Below are positions 47,403 through 59,120 of a DNA stretch of 64,000 nucleotides, piece by piece; position 1 is the first letter of the stretch; every line of letters starts with the position of its first letter. The stretch comes from Girardinichthys multiradiatus. Lineage: Eukaryota; Chordata; Actinopteri; Cyprinodontiformes; Goodeidae. The stretch spans positions 37,869,175 through 37,933,174 of the forward strand of contig NC_061812.1 of assembly GCF_021462225.1 (NCBI RefSeq), given 5' to 3'. The notes beneath the pieces were generated by a model, which was not told the origin of the DNA, made no database searches, and worked only from the letters and a program-made list of their open reading frames with translations. Both the position numbers and the translations under genes were made by a program.

Positions 47403-47919
47403 AGCAGGGTATCTTCTATCCTGTCTAACGTTTAAAAAGACAGCATTTTTTTTTTCTCACAAAACCTTTTGTCAAATGGGGTGTGATATAAAGTAAAACT
47501 CATCAGCATCAGGTATTCTTTGTGCATTGCTCCTAAACCCTAACGGCCCAAACAGAGCTAATAGGTACTATGTTGGTGCTTATGAACCTACTTAACCCAG
47601 AAATTACTGTCAAGGCTCTAAAACTTTATTCATGGGAAGAACGGGTTGTTTGAATGAGCAGGTGACATGATTGAACAGATGCACGCTGCAAGAAGTTAGC
47701 TGGGTAAATAAAAGTTCATACATGTCAGCAGTCTTATGACAACCACACAGGCAACTCTTTAACCTTTTTTGGGAAACATCAGGATCAAGTTAGGTCCTGC
47801 TCTGGTGCAATTACAAAACAGTATAGATTTTGAGACAAAGGCCACTGAATTTTCTGATCTCAGATAGATCCAATATCAGCTGTTTGAAACATGCTTCTCA
47901 GCAAGATGATTCATAAAAT
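47403..47919. other. Unassigned DNA
   Basis: Nothing recognised. Confidence 0.5.
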
Positions 47920-48051
47920 AATTGGTGCCCCTGCTGGTAATACTTTGTAAAACCCCGCTGTGTCAACACGACAGCACTTCAATCTTATAAGGTTGGAGGA
48001 GCATGCACAGATGGATCCTTGGTCAATTCTTTTTGCAAAGTCTCTCTAGAT

Positions 48052-48277
48052 CACAGGTGTCAAACTCCAGTCCTCGAGGGTCGGTAACCTGCAACTTTTA
48101 GATGTTCCTCTGCTTCAACACACCTGAATCAAATAATTAGGTCATTAGCAGGACTCTGGAGAACTTGACTGCATACTGAGGAGGAAATGCAGCCATTTGT
48201 TTGAGGTGTGTTGGACCAGGGACACTTTTAAATGTAGCAGGACACTGGCCCTTGAGGACTGGAGTTTGACACCCCTG
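48052..48277. mobile_element. Non-autonomous hAT element (226 bp) with 8-bp target duplication
   Basis: Flanked by CTCTAGAT on both sides (48044-48051, 48278-48285), the 8-bp duplication expected for hAT. The ends are inverted repeats of about 24 bp, GTGTCAAACTCCAGTCCTC at the left and its inverse at the right, with two mismatches near the tip. The interior is non-coding. This is a common fish MITE type. Confidence 0.9.
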
Positions 48278-48343
48278 CTCTAGATCTTCAAGAGTCCTTG
48301 GTCTCCATCCTATGTTCTCTTCAGCTCACCTCATAGATTTTCT

Positions 48344-48761
48344 CGTACTCGCTTTTTCTGGGACCGGGTCGCGGGGGCAGCAGACTCAGCAGAGACCCCC
48401 AGACGTCCCTCTCCCCAGACACCTCCTCCAGCTCCTCCAGGGGGAGCCCAAGGCGTTCCCAGACCAGCCGAGAGACATAGTCCCTCCAGCGTGTCCTGGG
48501 CCTCCTCCCGGTGGAACACCTCCTGAGGAAGGCGTCCAGGAGGCATCCGGTATAGATGCCCGATCCACCTCTCCTCTCGATATGGAGGAGCAGCGGCTCT
48601 ACTCCGAGCTCCTCCCGGATGGCCGAGCTCCTCACCCTATCTCTAAGGGAGGGCCCGGCCACCCTACAGAGGAAGCTCATTTCAGCCGCTTGTATCCAGG
48701 ATCTCGTTCTTTCGGTCATGACCCAAAGTTCATGGCCAAAGGTGAGGGTAGGAACATAGAT
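48344..48761 (-). mobile_element. 5'-truncated RTE-type LINE, 418 bp, with 12-bp target duplication
   Basis: CATAGATTTTCT flanks it (48332-48343, 48762-48773). Minus-strand coding text is a near-intact C-terminus: YVPTLTFGHELWVMTERTRS, IQAAEMSFLCRV, RTRWRDYVSRLVWERLGLPL, EELEEVSGERDVWGSLLSLL. It ends close to CTGCTGCCCCCGCGACCCGG. Same family as 33440-34725, but GC-rich and better preserved. The Tc1 relic is its host. Confidence 0.88.
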
Positions 48762-49330
48762 CATAGATTTTCTATATGATTCAATATGATAGGATAGTAG
48801 TGGTAAATGGTTAATTACAAGTATGATAAACCTTAAATGCAATGACTCGGCTATATGTTTTATCATCCTGCTGAAAGACCTAGTCATGAGTCATTTTTAG
48901 TTTATAGCTGGAAGCCATCAGATTTTTCATTAATTCATGGTGCTTAGGGCCTTTGTAAATGTCCCCCACCAAATTTTGAGGCTTGAGCTGCTTTCCACAT
49001 ATTCATCCTCTGTTTTACGGCAGTCTCAGCTGGAGTGCTATCTTGCAAAAAAGCGCTGTGTTAGTCTGATCTGACAAGTGCCTGCTGGAAAAACTTTATC
49101 CAGGGATGCTTCCCAAACAACCACCTGGCCTGTACAATGATTGTATCTAATGGTTGTTATTGAAACTTGGAAACTGCTGCCAAGATACCACTGATTTTTT
49201 TAATTCTCTCACCATCTATAAGAAAAACTTAGGTCTTCAGTCTTGTTTGGTCACTTTCTCACGCAGGATTTGGCAAACAGATATTTTCCTATTTAGAAAA
49301 TTGGATGGATGGATAGATGAGACCATCGAA

Positions 49331-49774
49331 CATTCTTCAACAAGACATTTGTAATATTAGTAGAGACTAAGAGTTGGTGACACTTTGCTAGAACATAATA
49401 AAGCGACTTGATTTAGGTGAAAATGATGGGGTGGATGTAAAATGTTGCATCTGTTGCAGAATTAATGTGTTTTATATAAGTGGTTTAAAGTTAAATGTTT
49501 TTGGCAGCAAAATCTGTAATTTGAAAAAAATATGTTAACTGTGTGGCAGTTAATTGCATATGTTTTGTTGTATTTTGCTGTTCATTTTACCTAACATTTT
49601 AAGGTAAATGGTTTTCTCTTCAACAAATAAAAAACGTACTAATTAACTTTTAAGCAGTTTGAGTTTTACAGACTATTTTAACCGTGTGGAATTCAAAATT
49701 AGGTCATTCTCTCTTATTGCAGAATATTTTTACCTACTGTATTGTTGTCGTTCCTTATTAACGAGATAAGAAAA
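49331..49774. other. Unassigned AT-rich DNA
   Basis: No gene or repeat recognised. Confidence 0.5.
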
Positions 49775-49965
49775 ATTACGGCAAAAACAGACATGAAACA
49801 AAAACCAAAACAAAGTTCAGGCGGGCGACCAGGAGGTCATCCCGAGCAGGCGGGCGACTAGGACGTCACCCCGATAGGCACAACGGTCAGGCGGGCGACC
49901 AAGACGTCGCCCCACGCAGGCACAAAGATCAGGCGGGATCAAGAACCCAGTGTTCAAGAACCAGG

Positions 49966-51185
49966 TCAGCCGGCAACGTTGGCGAAGACGTGCAGACCAG
50001 CAGTGGCGATGAAGGCGAGGATGAGGACCTGGAGACTGGCAGAGACGTGGAGACCTTGGTGGTCTGCAGCAGAGACGTGGAGAACGATAGAGATGTAGAG
50101 ACCTTGGCGGCTGGCGACAGCGGCGGAGGCGAAGACAAGGATGCCAGCAGGGACGTAGAGACCTTGGCAGCCGGCGATGAAGGAACTGACGGTCTGGAGG
50201 TCGGCCGAGCAGAGTATAGGACCCTCGGGACGGCAGATCGGGAGGTCGACCATGGAGCGTAGGGGACCCTCCAGAAACTCGGTGGAACTCCGGAGGATTG
50301 GAGTCTTGGGCTTCACGGTGCCTGGCGACCACTCAGAGGCTGAAGCGGTGCCTGGTGATCCCTCAGAGGCTGAAGCAGAGCCTGGCACTCCCTCGAAGAC
50401 AGGAACAGAGCTTGCGGGACCCTCAGAGGCAGATGCAGCACCGACGGGACCCTCGGAGACAGAAACAGAGCCCGGCGAACCCTTGGAGGCCAGAACGAGG
50501 ACAAGCTGCTCCTTGAACCCCTCAGAAACAGGATCCGGCGGCGCTTCCTCCTCAAACCCCTCCACAAACCCGATGACTTGAGCCGAGGCGTCGCCGGGAC
50601 ACCCGATGACTTGAGCCGAGGTGTCGCCGGGACCCCCGATGACTTGAGCCGAGACGTCCCTCTTCCGACGTCCTCTGCGGCGTGTGGAGGAGGTTGAGGC
50701 AGACTTGGACTGTACAATGGTGAGCATCTGGAAGCATGACGTGGGCTGAGCTGCTGCTTTGTTCTGCAGACATGGTGACAGCTGAGCTGCAACGGCGCTC
50801 TGGAGCCTTGGCGTAGACTGAGATGCAGCGGCACTCTGAAGACCTGGCGTGGACTGCTCAGTAGCAGCTCCCTGGAGACCTGGCGTGGGCTGCTCAGCAG
50901 CAGCAGAGCTCTGGAAACATGGCGAGGATGGAGGTGGGTGGCAGTAAAACTGCATTACTGCTGTCCGGTAATCTTCCTCCATCTCTCTGACCTTGGCCGT
51001 AAACTCAGGAGAGGAATATAGGAGACTGGCCCTCCTGAAGCTCTTAATCTGGCGAGCATAAAACCTTAAACACTCCTCCAGCTCATCAGGCGTCGCCACA
51101 GAATCTTGGGCTGGAGAGTGTGAAGATGGCTTGGGTAGAGGTAAGGTGAGCCAGGCAGAAGACGCGGGATTACTTGCTGCAGCCT
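49966..51185 (-). CDS. Repetitive Ala/Ser/Glu/Gly-rich ORF of an LTR element
   Basis: The frame is open from just after a TAG near 51186 to 49966, about 406 codons, with no ATG at its start; a GTG at 51099 is only one possible start, so initiation is unknown. Near the N-terminus a charged segment (TPDELEECLRFYARQIKSF; EFTAKVREMEEDYRTAVMQF) may be a small helical domain, perhaps Gag-like. Then come degenerate repeats: QSTPGLQSAAA-type units (about 50770-50940), three copies of SAQVIG-x-PGD (about 50570-50650), and ASASEGSPG-type units (about 50330-50480). The tail is hydrophobic and looks like translated repeat DNA. No enzyme motif is visible. Function unknown; it may not be translated. Confidence 0.42.
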
Positions 51186-51486
51186 ACACGTCAGCTGGCA
51201 TGGGACCCACCTCCTCGCTGGCCGAAAAGCAGGAAGTCGCTCCGCGCTGATGTTTGTTAGGGCGGGAGGAGGACGTGGGCTTCTCTGCCAGATCAGGGTG
51301 CGCAACCCGGGGAGCAGGCGGAGAACGTCACTGAACCGCCTCACGCTCCATCCAGCAGTGGAGAGTGCAGAACCTCCAGATCGGTCGGCAGATGTCTCAT
51401 CGCCTCCTCCATCTGCTGCTGAACCCAGCGATCCCTGGCGCTCTCCTGCCTTCCGTCCGCGAGGTCCAAGTTAGGCGGAAACATTC

Positions 51487-52008
51487 TGTCAGGGTTTGTG
51501 TAGCGGAGGACCCCGGAATGCAGACGAGCAGGCAGCATGATGGTAAGTGAAATTATTTAATGAACAAAACTTACTACAGAGGGTGATGGCAAAAACAGAC
51601 ATGGGCAGGCTGGCAAAACAGGCTTGGCATGATCAAAAAGGGCAAGACATGAACAGAGACGGTGATCCATATTGTTTCCGCGAGGAATGAACAGAACAGA
51701 TGTGTATATATGGAGCAAGAACCAGGTGAAACGAGGAGACTGAATGCTAGGTGCAGGTGAACCGAATGAAGATGATTGAAGACAGGAGAGAACAAAACGT
51801 GGCTGAAGCAAAACAGAGACTCTTGAATACATAACTAGAAAAACATTAAACTAAAGCATAACCAGATCCAAAAACCTAACTTGACAAAACATGAACTAGA
51901 AGACAAAAACTAAAGCATGACTAAGAAAATAATAAACAGAATCATGATTCAAAACCTATCAAGAATAATAATAAGAAGAACCCAAAAACACCCACAAATC
52001 AGTATGAC
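51487..52008 (-). repeat. LTR of the GC-rich element
   Basis: On the minus strand it ends AAACCCTGACA at 51487 and starts near GGTCATACTGATTTGTGGGT. It shares order and phrases with the solo LTR at 41678-42171, including a TATATA promoter-like motif (near 51705-51712) and CATTAAAT near the 3' end. Confidence 0.68.
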
Positions 52009-52665
52009 CTTCAATACAATGCAGCAAAAAGTATGGTAATAATATGTGGAACTAAGGAGGATAAAAGTACAAAATTTCCAGATTTTTATCTGTCAGACAC
52101 AGTGTTAAATGTAAAAAATAAAATACCTCAGGCATATATTTACAGAGGATTTGTCTGATGATGAAGACATAAATAGACAATGTAGAACATCATATGCTCA
52201 GGCAAATACACTAGTACTCAAGTTTGGATCTTGTACCGATAAGTTGAAAATAATGTTGTTTAAATCATTCAGTGCACCTCTGTACACAGCCCATCTCTGG
52301 TTCAAGTATAAAAAAGGAAGCTTGCATAGGCTGCAGGTGGCCTACAATGACGCTTTACACTTGCTTCTCAGGAGGCCTAGATGGACCAGTGCAAGTGAGA
52401 TGTTTGTCTCAGTAGGATTAAACATGCTGCAAGCTAACTTGCGTAAACTTATGTATGGCTTTATTTGTCGATTGAATGAGTCTGTGAACCAAGTTATGTC
52501 ACTAATTGATATCAGATGTAGAGCTATTTATTACCAGTCCAGGATGTGGAGACACTGGTACAGTTGTCTTTTTAATGTGACTTTTAATTTGTTTGTTGTT
52601 AGAATTGTTTGTTGTGTGTCTTTTTGTCTATATTGGACTTCGAGTCCATAATAAAGTTTGAATTA
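52009..52665 (+). mobile_element. Non-LTR retrotransposon 3' end
   Basis: A frame from about 52151 to 52651 (SDDEDINRQCRTSYAQANTL; APLYTAHLWFKYKKGSLHRL; VAYNDALHLLLRRPRW; LRKLMYGFICRL; RMWRHWYSCLF) is the post-reverse-transcriptase C-terminus of a fish LINE whose clade I cannot fix. Upstream text (52020-52150) has FPDFYLSDTVL in a related phase. The 3' end has ATAATAAAGTTTGAATTAAA and an (AATTG)-like tail. The catalytic domain is absent. Confidence 0.75.
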
Positions 52666-52879
52666 AATTGAATACAGTTGAAAGGAGATATTTACATATC
52701 CTGTGTAAAAAGACAACTTTGTTTTCTCACTGCCTGAGATGAACACATTTTCTTCTTTTTGCTACAAGAAAAATGAGAAAAAACCTTTTTTATTACTTTA
52801 AATTAAGACATTCAAATAGATTAGTATGCCTTTAAACAAATTGGAAGTTTCCAGATGATGATGCCATGGCTTTGTAAGC

Positions 52880-53760
52880 TTCTAATTGGTTAATTGACAA
52901 CATTTAAGTTAAGTAGAGGCACACCGGTGGAGGTTTTATGGGCAACACCTCAAACACACTGCTTCCTTGTGTGAAGTCATGCAAAACTCAAAAGAAACCA
53001 GAGAAGATATCAGGAAGATAATTGTGGACTTCCACAAGTCTGATTCATCCTTGGGTAAAATTTCAGGATTCCTGAAAGTGCCATGCTTATCTGTTTATAC
53101 AACCATACACAAGTGTAAGCATTAAGGGAATGTTCATCAATCGTTCAGGAAGGAGACGGTTCTGTGTCCCAGAGATTAATGTGTTTTGTTGAAAGATGTG
53201 TGCATCAACACCACAATAAAAGCCAGAATATTGTGAAGATGATGGTCAAAGCTAGCAAAAGATGGTCATTATTTACATTAAAGCAAGTGTGACACCAGTA
53301 TGGGCTGAAAGGCGACTCGGCAAGGAAGAAGCCTTTACCCCAATAGCAAAATAACAAGCCAGATTACAGTTTGTAAATGTGCTCAGGGACAAAGGTCTTA
53401 GGCAAGACATGCCCTGTGGTCTGATGAAAGTAAAAGTATTTAGTCATAATGACCATTGTTACATTTGAACAAAAATGGAGAAGATTGAGAGCGTCAAGAA
53501 GAAAGTACATTATGTGGAAACATTGAAGCAACATCTTAATACATCAGTCAGGAAGTTAAAGCTCTTCCAAACGTATTCCAAATAGACAATGACCCTAAAC
53601 ATACCTCCAGATTAGCTACAACACTGCTGAAGGACAAGGCCGTGATCTTAGTCCCAGGGAAAATTTATGGGCCACATTGTAATGGTGTAGTTGGATCTAC
53701 TGTGTATTTGACCATTTAAAAAGAAGAGAAATTCCATTCAGCTTTCTCAGATGTTGCTGG
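52880..53760 (+). mobile_element. Tc1-like transposon relic
   Basis: Decayed plus-strand transposase text: AAACCAGAGAAGATATCAGG near the start, TGGTCTGATGAAAGTAAAAG (W-S-D-E-S region, first Asp) near 53420, and GACAATGACCCTAAACATAC (D-N-D-P-K-H, second Asp) near 53586. Frequent stops. A different Tc1 family from copies A and B. Boundaries are approximate. Confidence 0.7.
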
Positions 53761-53925
53761 TTTTTCCTCAGGTCCTATCTGCTTAGGTGCTAACACCACA
53801 GTTGTCAGGACAAAGGGGCCAAAACTCCAGCAAACTATTTGGAGAAGGTTGTGTCATGATACCCAAAATGTTAGACCTAAGTCACACAGTTTAAAAGGAA
53901 ATTCTTCCAAATATAAAGGAAATAT

Positions 53926-54859
53926 TGTCATAACTGTATTTTGTGGTGGACCAGAGGCAGACAAGCACGGAGAAAAGCAGAGTGGGATCAAAACTCCAAC
54001 TTTAATTTAAAGAGTTCACTCACATGAAAGCGAGGTGCAGGGTGACAAGATAATCCAGTTGACAGGGTATTTGAAAACAGAACCTAACTAAATTCAGTGC
54101 AAGGACAAAAATCCAAAAGAGACATCTCATGAGGACATGGAAGAGACATAACGACACCGCGTGGAACAAAGGATGAAGGCAAACTTAAATACAGACAAAG
54201 GTGGACATGAAACAATAGGGCAGGTAATCAGAGGAACAGGGAACAGGTGACACAAGGATGCTGGGAGGCAGAGGGAGCAGGTGAACCTAATAAAACCAAA
54301 GCATGAGGAAAGGGACTAAAGACAAGACAGTAAGCAGACCTAAATGAAGCTCTAAACCAAGATAAAAATAAAGCATAAGAATCAGGGATAAACATGAACT
54401 GAAGGAAACTGAGAAACTGAAGGGAACACAACAATCTAAGCACTTAACAGAATAGGAACCAAAAGAGAACCCTGACTAAAAAGTAAACAACCCTAAACAC
54501 ACTGAGTGAACCAAAACTGAGGGTGAAGCAGAGGAAATGAGGACTAGAATCAAAGTAAACAATAACTAAAGGTAACCTATAAAGGAGGAAATAGAGAACA
54601 AGGATAAACAAGAGGAACAAGGCTAAAGGGGACCGGAGGACTAATAACAATAATAATAATAATAATAATAATAATGAAACCATTCAAAGAACAAGAGAGC
54701 AACGCCAAGGGAACAAAGGGTGAGAGAACACACTGGGGGGCAGAAGAAAACTAGAACTATAGGAAAAACAGAAAACACAAATACAAAACCATAAACAAGA
54801 AACCTCTAGTAAACAGTAAACAAAACAAAACACAAAGTCCAAAACCTCACATCCTGACA
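53926..54859 (-). mobile_element. Solo LTR, 934 bp, with AATAT target duplication
   Basis: TGTCATAACTG at the left and CATCCTGACA at the right, with AATAT on both flanks (53921-53925, 54860-54864). No internal coding. A (TAA)n microsatellite lies inside at 54642-54675. In minus orientation a TGTATTTAAG promoter-like motif lies near 54185-54195. The minus-strand frames 54228-54683 are low-complexity chance frames. Confidence 0.85.
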
Positions 54860-54864
54860 AATAT

Positions 54865-56754
54865 ATGCAAACTTCTCAATTTGATAAAACTTCAAATTCG
54901 ATAAAAAAAAAAAAAAAAATTATTCTAATGGACCAAAAAAGGAAAAAGTATTGTCTGATTTAGAATCAGATAGTGAGAAAAAAAGGTTATGTCTGTTTAA
55001 ACAGTGTTTCATAAATAACACAGCAGTCAAAGTACATGCCTTAACCACTAGGTGTCTGTCTAACACCACAGAAAAGCCGCCCCAAAGTGTCCAGATGTTA
55101 TTCGAATGAAAAAGGTCAGGTTCTCCCCTTGTTCCCCTCTCTTTCCTCTATAAAGGTCATAATTGGCAAGCAGTGAACAATCTGATGTAACATTTGTGTT
55201 GCTCAGACATAATCATCATCTGAAACACGAGCAGGAGATTATCGCTATCTCAGAACGGTTGATGCACTGAAGGAAGGTGAACGCATAGAAAAGGGAGGGT
55301 GAGCCTACCAAACGTTCAAATGTCATCTCCCCTTGCATGGTTAAAAGGGCTTCCCCTGGGATACATAAAAATGTTTTTCACCTTGATGCTCATAATTAGA
55401 GCTGCCACGTGAGTGCAAGAATCAGGGAGGAGCGGGGGGGAGAAATCAAGGGTCCCTGTGGATGAGATTTCTTTCAGCCTCTGCACAGAAAGAATGCAGG
55501 GCTGGACTGATAAGCATGTTTGTGCATATTTTACTGTGACCCAGCTCTTCCATCTTTGCTGACCCTTAGGGGAAATAAATGAGATGCATACATAGTGTGG
55601 ACAGGAACACATACATATAAATTATCTCATTCCTGCTCTCCTGTTTGACGAGCGCCTTCTGAATCGATTTTTATGAAGTAAAGAGTTTGTACATGCTTTT
55701 AACATAGCAGACCCTTTAAGGCTTTTTATTCAGGCTGAGAGAGAAGGACTGACGTTATTGATCCATCTGCTGCAATCCAGAAGGACACGACTGCCAGGGA
55801 AGATGTAATCTACTCGTTCACATCTGGTACCCATCTTAAAGGGGCCTGTAGGACAGCACCACTCAGCTGTCCAGTTGCTGCTGTGTTCAATGACTCTTGT
55901 GTGCTCTCGGGAAAATTCTACTTCAACATCTCCCATCAAACCTTTAACCATGAGTTTTACCCCTGATGTTTGAGTTTTACTAAAGCAAGCATTTTCTGTA
56001 CATCCCTGATCCTGTTTCAGGTTGTGGGTTTGAGCTGGAGCCAATCCTAGCAGTCAACGAACATGTATAACAGTAGTCAGAAAACATTTTGGCATAGACC
56101 ATTTACAAGGTAAACACAAAGCTAATTAATTTCCTATTAAAGCTAGCAAGACAAACCACACCCAAAAAAAAACAAGTGTTCAAGCAAAAATATCATCTCA
56201 GCTTCACATAAAAACTATTCAAAAGAGGAGTATGTTGAAGAATATTTTTCAAGAACAAGTGGTGATGGCTACTTGTTTACCTCTGGAGTCAATGATCAGT
56301 CTGGGCATGACAGGAACTTAATCCTGTTCCAGTTGCAAACTGGAAACTCAGAAGAAAATGCTAATAGCTGTTCTCAGTGGCAAGCTAACTAATAAAATTA
56401 CACGCTTTAATTCTAAAGCTATCACAAAATTTTAAACTCGGAGCATGAAACGCCCATTTTGGATTTTCAGGTGAGGGTTGATGAGAAAAGTTTGCTTTAG
56501 GGGACCTTTGTGCTTATTTTTCAAACTTGGAACTTGAATATTCCGACATCTGAAATGGAAATCTAGAAATGTAAAGCATAATTGAACTCAGTGCCAATGG
56601 ATAAGACATTTATTTCTCTTTTGTTTTCATCTGTTTGAAAATAATATAACAAAGTGAAAAAATTATAAAGTATCTATCTGTAAGGTGATGCTTGGAAACC
56701 TCAGTATTTACCATTTACCAGTATGAACCATCTGCCACAACCGACTGGAGGTTT
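54865..56754. other. Unassigned DNA with a short LINE/SINE-like fragment
   Basis: Poly(A) at 54903-54920. At about 55990-56050 the minus strand reads CTAGGATTGGCTCCAGC ... GTACAGAAAATG, like a decayed fish retroposon 3' end. The 104-codon minus frame at 55730-56044 begins inside that repeat, so it is not called a gene. Otherwise nothing recognised. Confidence 0.5.
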
Positions 56755-58115
56755 TAGAGAACAGAGCACCTTTAGTGACTTCATCTAGGAGAGAAAGACA
56801 ACTAAACAGGTAAATATGTGAGCCAGTTTTCAAGTTTAGAGTATTAAAGAGAGCACATACAGTTAGTCACAGTAAAACCTCAGTCTAGGAGAGACAGGGT
56901 TAAATGCTGAAAGACAGGGCCAATTGTATCATCTGTAGAAGGTGAGCATTAAGTTGTTGGCAGCAGCAGCTCAGCCGATGCCCCCGTCCAGGAAGGTGTC
57001 ACAGCTAAACACAGAGCCATGCCAGGTGTAGCTTCTAGGAAACAGTGGAAATAACAGCAAATAACGCAAAATTGAAAAGTAGTATGAGAATGTAGCAGAG
57101 AGTGTGAAAGTGGTCATTATGTCCTCCAGCAGCCTAAGCCTATAGCAGCATAACTACAGAGATAGCTCAGGAGAACGTAAGCCACTCTAACTATAAGCTT
57201 TATCAAAAAGGAAAGTTTTAAGCCTAGCCTTAAAAGTAGACAGGGTGTTTGCCTCACGGACTAAAACTGAGAGCTGGTTCCACAGGAGAGGAGCCTGATA
57301 ACTAAAGGATCTGCCTCCCATTCTACTTCTAGAGACTCTAGGAACCACCAGTAAACCTGCAGTCTGAGAATGAAGTGCTCTGTTAGGAACATATGGAACA
57401 ATCAGATCTCTGATGTATGATGGAGCTAGATCATTAAGGGCTTTATATGTGAGGAGGAGAATTTTAAATTCTATTCTGGATTTAACAAGGAGCCAATGAA
57501 GGGTTGCTAAAGTAGGAGAAATATGATCTCTCTTTTGTCTTTAACATTCATCAGAACTCTTGCTGCAGCATTTTGAATCAGCTGAAGGCTTTTAACTGCA
57601 TTTTGTGGACATCCTGATGGTAAATAGTCCAGTCTTGATGTAACAACTGCGTGGACTGGTTTTTCAGTGTCACCCATGGATAGGATATTTCTAATTTTGG
57701 CAACAATCCGGAGGTAAAAGAAGGAAATCCTAGAAACCTAGTTAATATGGGATTTAAATGACATGTCCTGGTCAAAAATAACACCAAGGTTTTGAACTTT
57801 ACTACCGGAGGTCAATTTAATGCCGTCCACATAAAGTGATTGACTAAGCAGTTTCTTTTTTAAAGACTCCGGTCCAAAGACGACAACTTCTGTCTTGTCT
57901 GAATTTAGAAGCAGAAAATATAAAGTCATCCAAGTTCTTATGTCTTCAAGAGATGCTTGTAGTTTATCTACCTGGTTGGGCTCATCAGGATTTATAGATA
58001 AAGAAAGCTGAGTATCATCAGTATAACAGTGAAAGTTTATCCCATGTTGCCTGATAATTTTACATATTGGAATCATATATATAATAAAGAGAACTGGCCC
58101 AAGCACTGAACTCAT
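56755..58115 (-). mobile_element. L2-type LINE, reverse transcriptase end plus 3' region
   Basis: Minus-strand coding at about 58112-57738 reads SSVLGPVLFIIYM, NFHCYTDDTQLSLSI (the YADD motif as YTDD) and NSDKTEVVVFGPESL, the palm and thumb of a fish L2 reverse transcriptase. Beyond 57738 the frame is broken but the family text continues through the C-terminus and into the 3' untranslated region, ending near 56755 without a tail. It shares about 0.9 kb in inverted orientation with 59228-61910. Confidence 0.85.
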
Positions 58116-58319
58116 CGTCAGTGAACAGCAGTCTGGTAATGTCAAACTTTGGCCCTGCTCAGCCTTGATGGGACCCGCTGACGGATGAAGAAAGCCAGTA
58201 CTTGGCCAGAGAAGCCAGTAGTGGAAACGGTCGCAAAACGGGCTAAGTAAACTGGAGCCGGCCAAACTAGGAAAAAGGAAATAGGTATTGTTTGTCAAGT
58301 TCGAATAGTGAAATAATAA

Positions 58320-59120
58320 AAAGAACTTGCACCAGAACTTTGACCAGTATCTGGCGGAGCTGCACACACTGAGTAAGATGTGTGACTTTGGAAATCTAAC
58401 AGATCGGCTCAACAGAGATAAAATAGTGTGCAGAATTTCTGACAACGCATTGAGAGAGAGATTATTCAGGGAGCAAGACTTAACTCTTGAAAAAACAATC
58501 CAAATGTATAGATCTGCAAAGACCACACAAGCTCAAGCAAAGGAGCTGCACGAGGAAGTAATGACAGTGCACCCTTCAAATGCTCAAATAAAAAGTCTTC
58601 TCAAACGGAGCAAAAAGTTGACATAAAGTGTGGAAAATATGGAGGAAGCCATTAATGTGGGAAGAATAACTACTTTTCAAAATGATGCAAAACAGTGACA
58701 ATCAAAAAAAAAGATAGTTCATACAGTTGAGAAAGAGAAAAGAATTTGTTGTGGACACTGTGCAAATGAGCAAAGCTTCAAAAGAAGATGATGATAGGGC
58801 CAATCACAGTAAACAGGACTACCATCCCATTCAAACTGGATACTGGAGCCTCAGTGAACATAATTTCAAAAGAGCAGTAAGACATATAGACAAAAGAGCA
58901 AAATATTCCCAAATGGAAAGTTGATCTACACACCAGGAAAGCACGTTTGCAGCTTGCACACTTTCTCGTGCTGTTGACAAGGAAAATGTATATTAACAGA
59001 AAAATGACGACATCCAGTTACAGCTGAAAGAACAGAGCAGATCAGGAAGAAGACAAAGGCAGATGAGAACCTTATAATACTTAGTCATCTGAAGAGTACT
59101 GCTGTGGTGATCTAAATCTG
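58320..59120 (+). pseudogene. Ty3/gypsy gag-protease fragment
   Basis: 58327-58626 encodes a Gag C-terminal part (FDQYLAELHTLSKMCDFGNL; LRERLFREQDLTLEKTIQMY). After a stop, CGKYGG and CGKNNYF in broken frames suggest a zinc knuckle (about 58629-58690). At about 58815-58865 a frame reads TIPFKLDTGASVNIIS, the catalytic DTGA motif of a retropepsin. No reverse transcriptase follows. The piece is wedged between two inverted L2 fragments. Confidence 0.78.

Larger units (their letters stand above)
47920..49330 (-). mobile_element. Tc1-like relic carrying two nested insertions
   Basis: Starts with ATTGGTGCCCCTGCTGGTAA (end-like). GATCCTTGGTCAATTCTTTT to CTAGATC, then (after the hAT-type element at 48052-48277) TTCAAGAGTCCTTGGTCTCC to CATAGATTTTCT, and after the LINE fragment (48344-48761) text such as ATCCTGCTGAAAGACCTAGT and TTTTCATTAATTCATGGTGC continues the reverse complement of a Tc1 transposase. 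Heavily decayed. The right boundary is approximate. Confidence 0.6.
49775..52008 (-). mobile_element. Non-autonomous LTR element with GC-rich repetitive ORF, one LTR only
   Basis: On the minus strand an LTR (51487-52008) is followed by a GC-rich internal region (about 49830-51486) that stands out from AT-rich flanks, then by TGAACTTTGTTTTGGTTTTT and TTTTTGCCGTAATTTTTC near 49775 where the sequence stops resembling the family. The other LTR is missing. The internal region carries a long repetitive open frame and no protease, reverse transcriptase or integrase, so it would depend on other elements. I recall similar dispersed sequences in other fish, but cannot name the family. Confidence 0.6.

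Noticed and set aside
54228..54683. Leucine-rich minus-strand frames resembling membrane proteins
   Set aside because: They translate the TAA microsatellite and AT-rich part of a solo LTR.
55730..56044. Minus-strand 104-codon frame that looked like a Cys/Trp-containing exon with AATAAA overlapping its stop
   Set aside because: Its start lies in what reads as a decayed retroposon 3' end (GGATTGGCTCCAGC ... GTACAGAAAATG), there is no recognisable domain and no second exon was found.
57738..58526. 262-codon minus-strand frame taken as one protein
   Set aside because: Only the last about 120 codons are L2 reverse transcriptase; the upstream part is antisense to the gypsy gag fragment and is chance.
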